A stretch of DNA of 64,000 nt from Anoxybacteroides tepidamans. Its GTDB lineage: Bacteria; Bacillota; Bacilli; Bacillales; Anoxybacillaceae. The position numbers and the translations under genes were made by a program. The stretch lies in NCBI RefSeq assembly GCF_014201465.1, contig NZ_JACHEP010000001.1:476833-540832 (forward strand), read 5' to 3'. Below are positions 63,823 through 64,000 of this stretch, one piece after another. How positions within the stretch are numbered: the first letter of the stretch is position 1; each line of letters starts with the position of its first letter. The notes beneath the pieces were generated by a model. The model did no database searches and was not told the DNA's origin. It worked only from the letters and a program-made list of their open reading frames with translations.

Positions 63823-64000
63823 CTACACTTCGTCCCATACTTTCACTTCTTTCATCACGTCGCCGTTACGCATCGCTTTCACAGCATCCATTCCCACTGT
63901 TACTTGGCCAAACACCGTATGTATCCCATCTAAATGCGGCTGCGGCTCATGAACGATAAAAAATTGGCAGCTGCCTGTATCGCGGCCGCGATGTGCCATC
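63823..64000 (-). CDS. ppiB: Peptidyl-prolyl cis-trans isomerase (cyclophilin), 5' end cut by window
   Basis: The last 58 residues of a cyclophilin-type prolyl isomerase are present, with the family segment [30 protein letters not shown] and a normal C-terminus (EVKVWDEV). The residues FFI and HTVFG line the active site in this family. The gene enters from beyond the window. In B. subtilis ppiB also lies near the rib operon. Confidence 0.93.
   Translation of the reverse strand, partial: MAHRGRDTGSCQFFIVHEPQPHLDGIHTVFGQVTVGMDAVKAMRNGDVMKEVKVWDEV

Overview
The window looks like a chromosome segment of a moderately thermophilic, spore-forming Bacillaceae, most likely Anoxybacillus or a close Geobacillus relative. 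The gene order follows the Bacillus subtilis yphF-to-ppiB segment almost step by step. The 82-aa ferredoxin and the family I pyrophosphatase carry sequence signatures known from B. thermoproteolyticus and B. stearothermophilus proteins. Most genes lie on the minus strand; the plus-strand blocks (ger, ansA, cotJ, fer-ppa-serA, a restriction-modification pair, ypuF) look like insertions or local inversions within a conserved backbone.

Layout. 1-4.2 kb: yphF (cut by the window edge), yphE, gpsA, der, yphA. 4.3-8.7 kb: ypzI and a gerA-type spore germinant-receptor operon (A, B, C and a small D subunit) whose B gene is frameshifted in a T7 run. 8.7-13.4 kb: fni, the S1-domain protein YpfD, plsC, cmk, ypfB and the c-di-GMP receptor ypfA. 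13.4-20.6 kb: ypeB-sleB, prsW, ansA, ypdA, gudB, mecB. 20.7-28.2 kb: a MerR regulator with a degenerate B12-binding domain, ypbG, a small membrane protein, cotJABC, then ypbF, ypbE, ypbD, recQ, ypbB. 28.3-31.1 kb: fer, ppa, serA, the last with a promoter and two CodY-like boxes.

31.1-34.8 kb holds a PHP phosphatase, then an AT-rich island with a resolvase-like protein lacking the catalytic serine and an EcoRII-type restriction-modification system. 34.8-36.6 kb is rsiX-sigX with a readable SigX autoregulatory promoter. 36.6-45.3 kb is a ten-gene, tightly overlapping cobalamin uptake, remodelling and salvage operon (btuF, btuC, btuD-cbiZ, cbiB, cobD, cobU, cobS, cobC, a short cobU paralogue, pduO-type transferase) under a cobalamin riboswitch. 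No corrin-ring synthesis genes are present, so this operon takes up and finishes corrinoids.

45.4-51.4 kb is resABCDE (redox regulation and cytochrome c biogenesis). A 401-bp IS200/IS605-like element sits exactly against the resA start codon. It has hairpin ends and a structured, omegaRNA-like interior but no intact transposase or tnpB, and an intact native promoter and ribosome-binding site lie stranded on its far side. 52-59.4 kb: rluB, spmB, spmA, dacB, a superoxide dismutase with a duplicated N-terminal module, ypuI, an unknown gene, scpB, scpA, ypuF. 59.4-63.7 kb: the riboflavin operon ribD-ribE-ribBA-ribH-ribT under an FMN riboswitch with a readable promoter. The window ends inside ppiB. 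I saw no tRNA, rRNA or CRISPR array.
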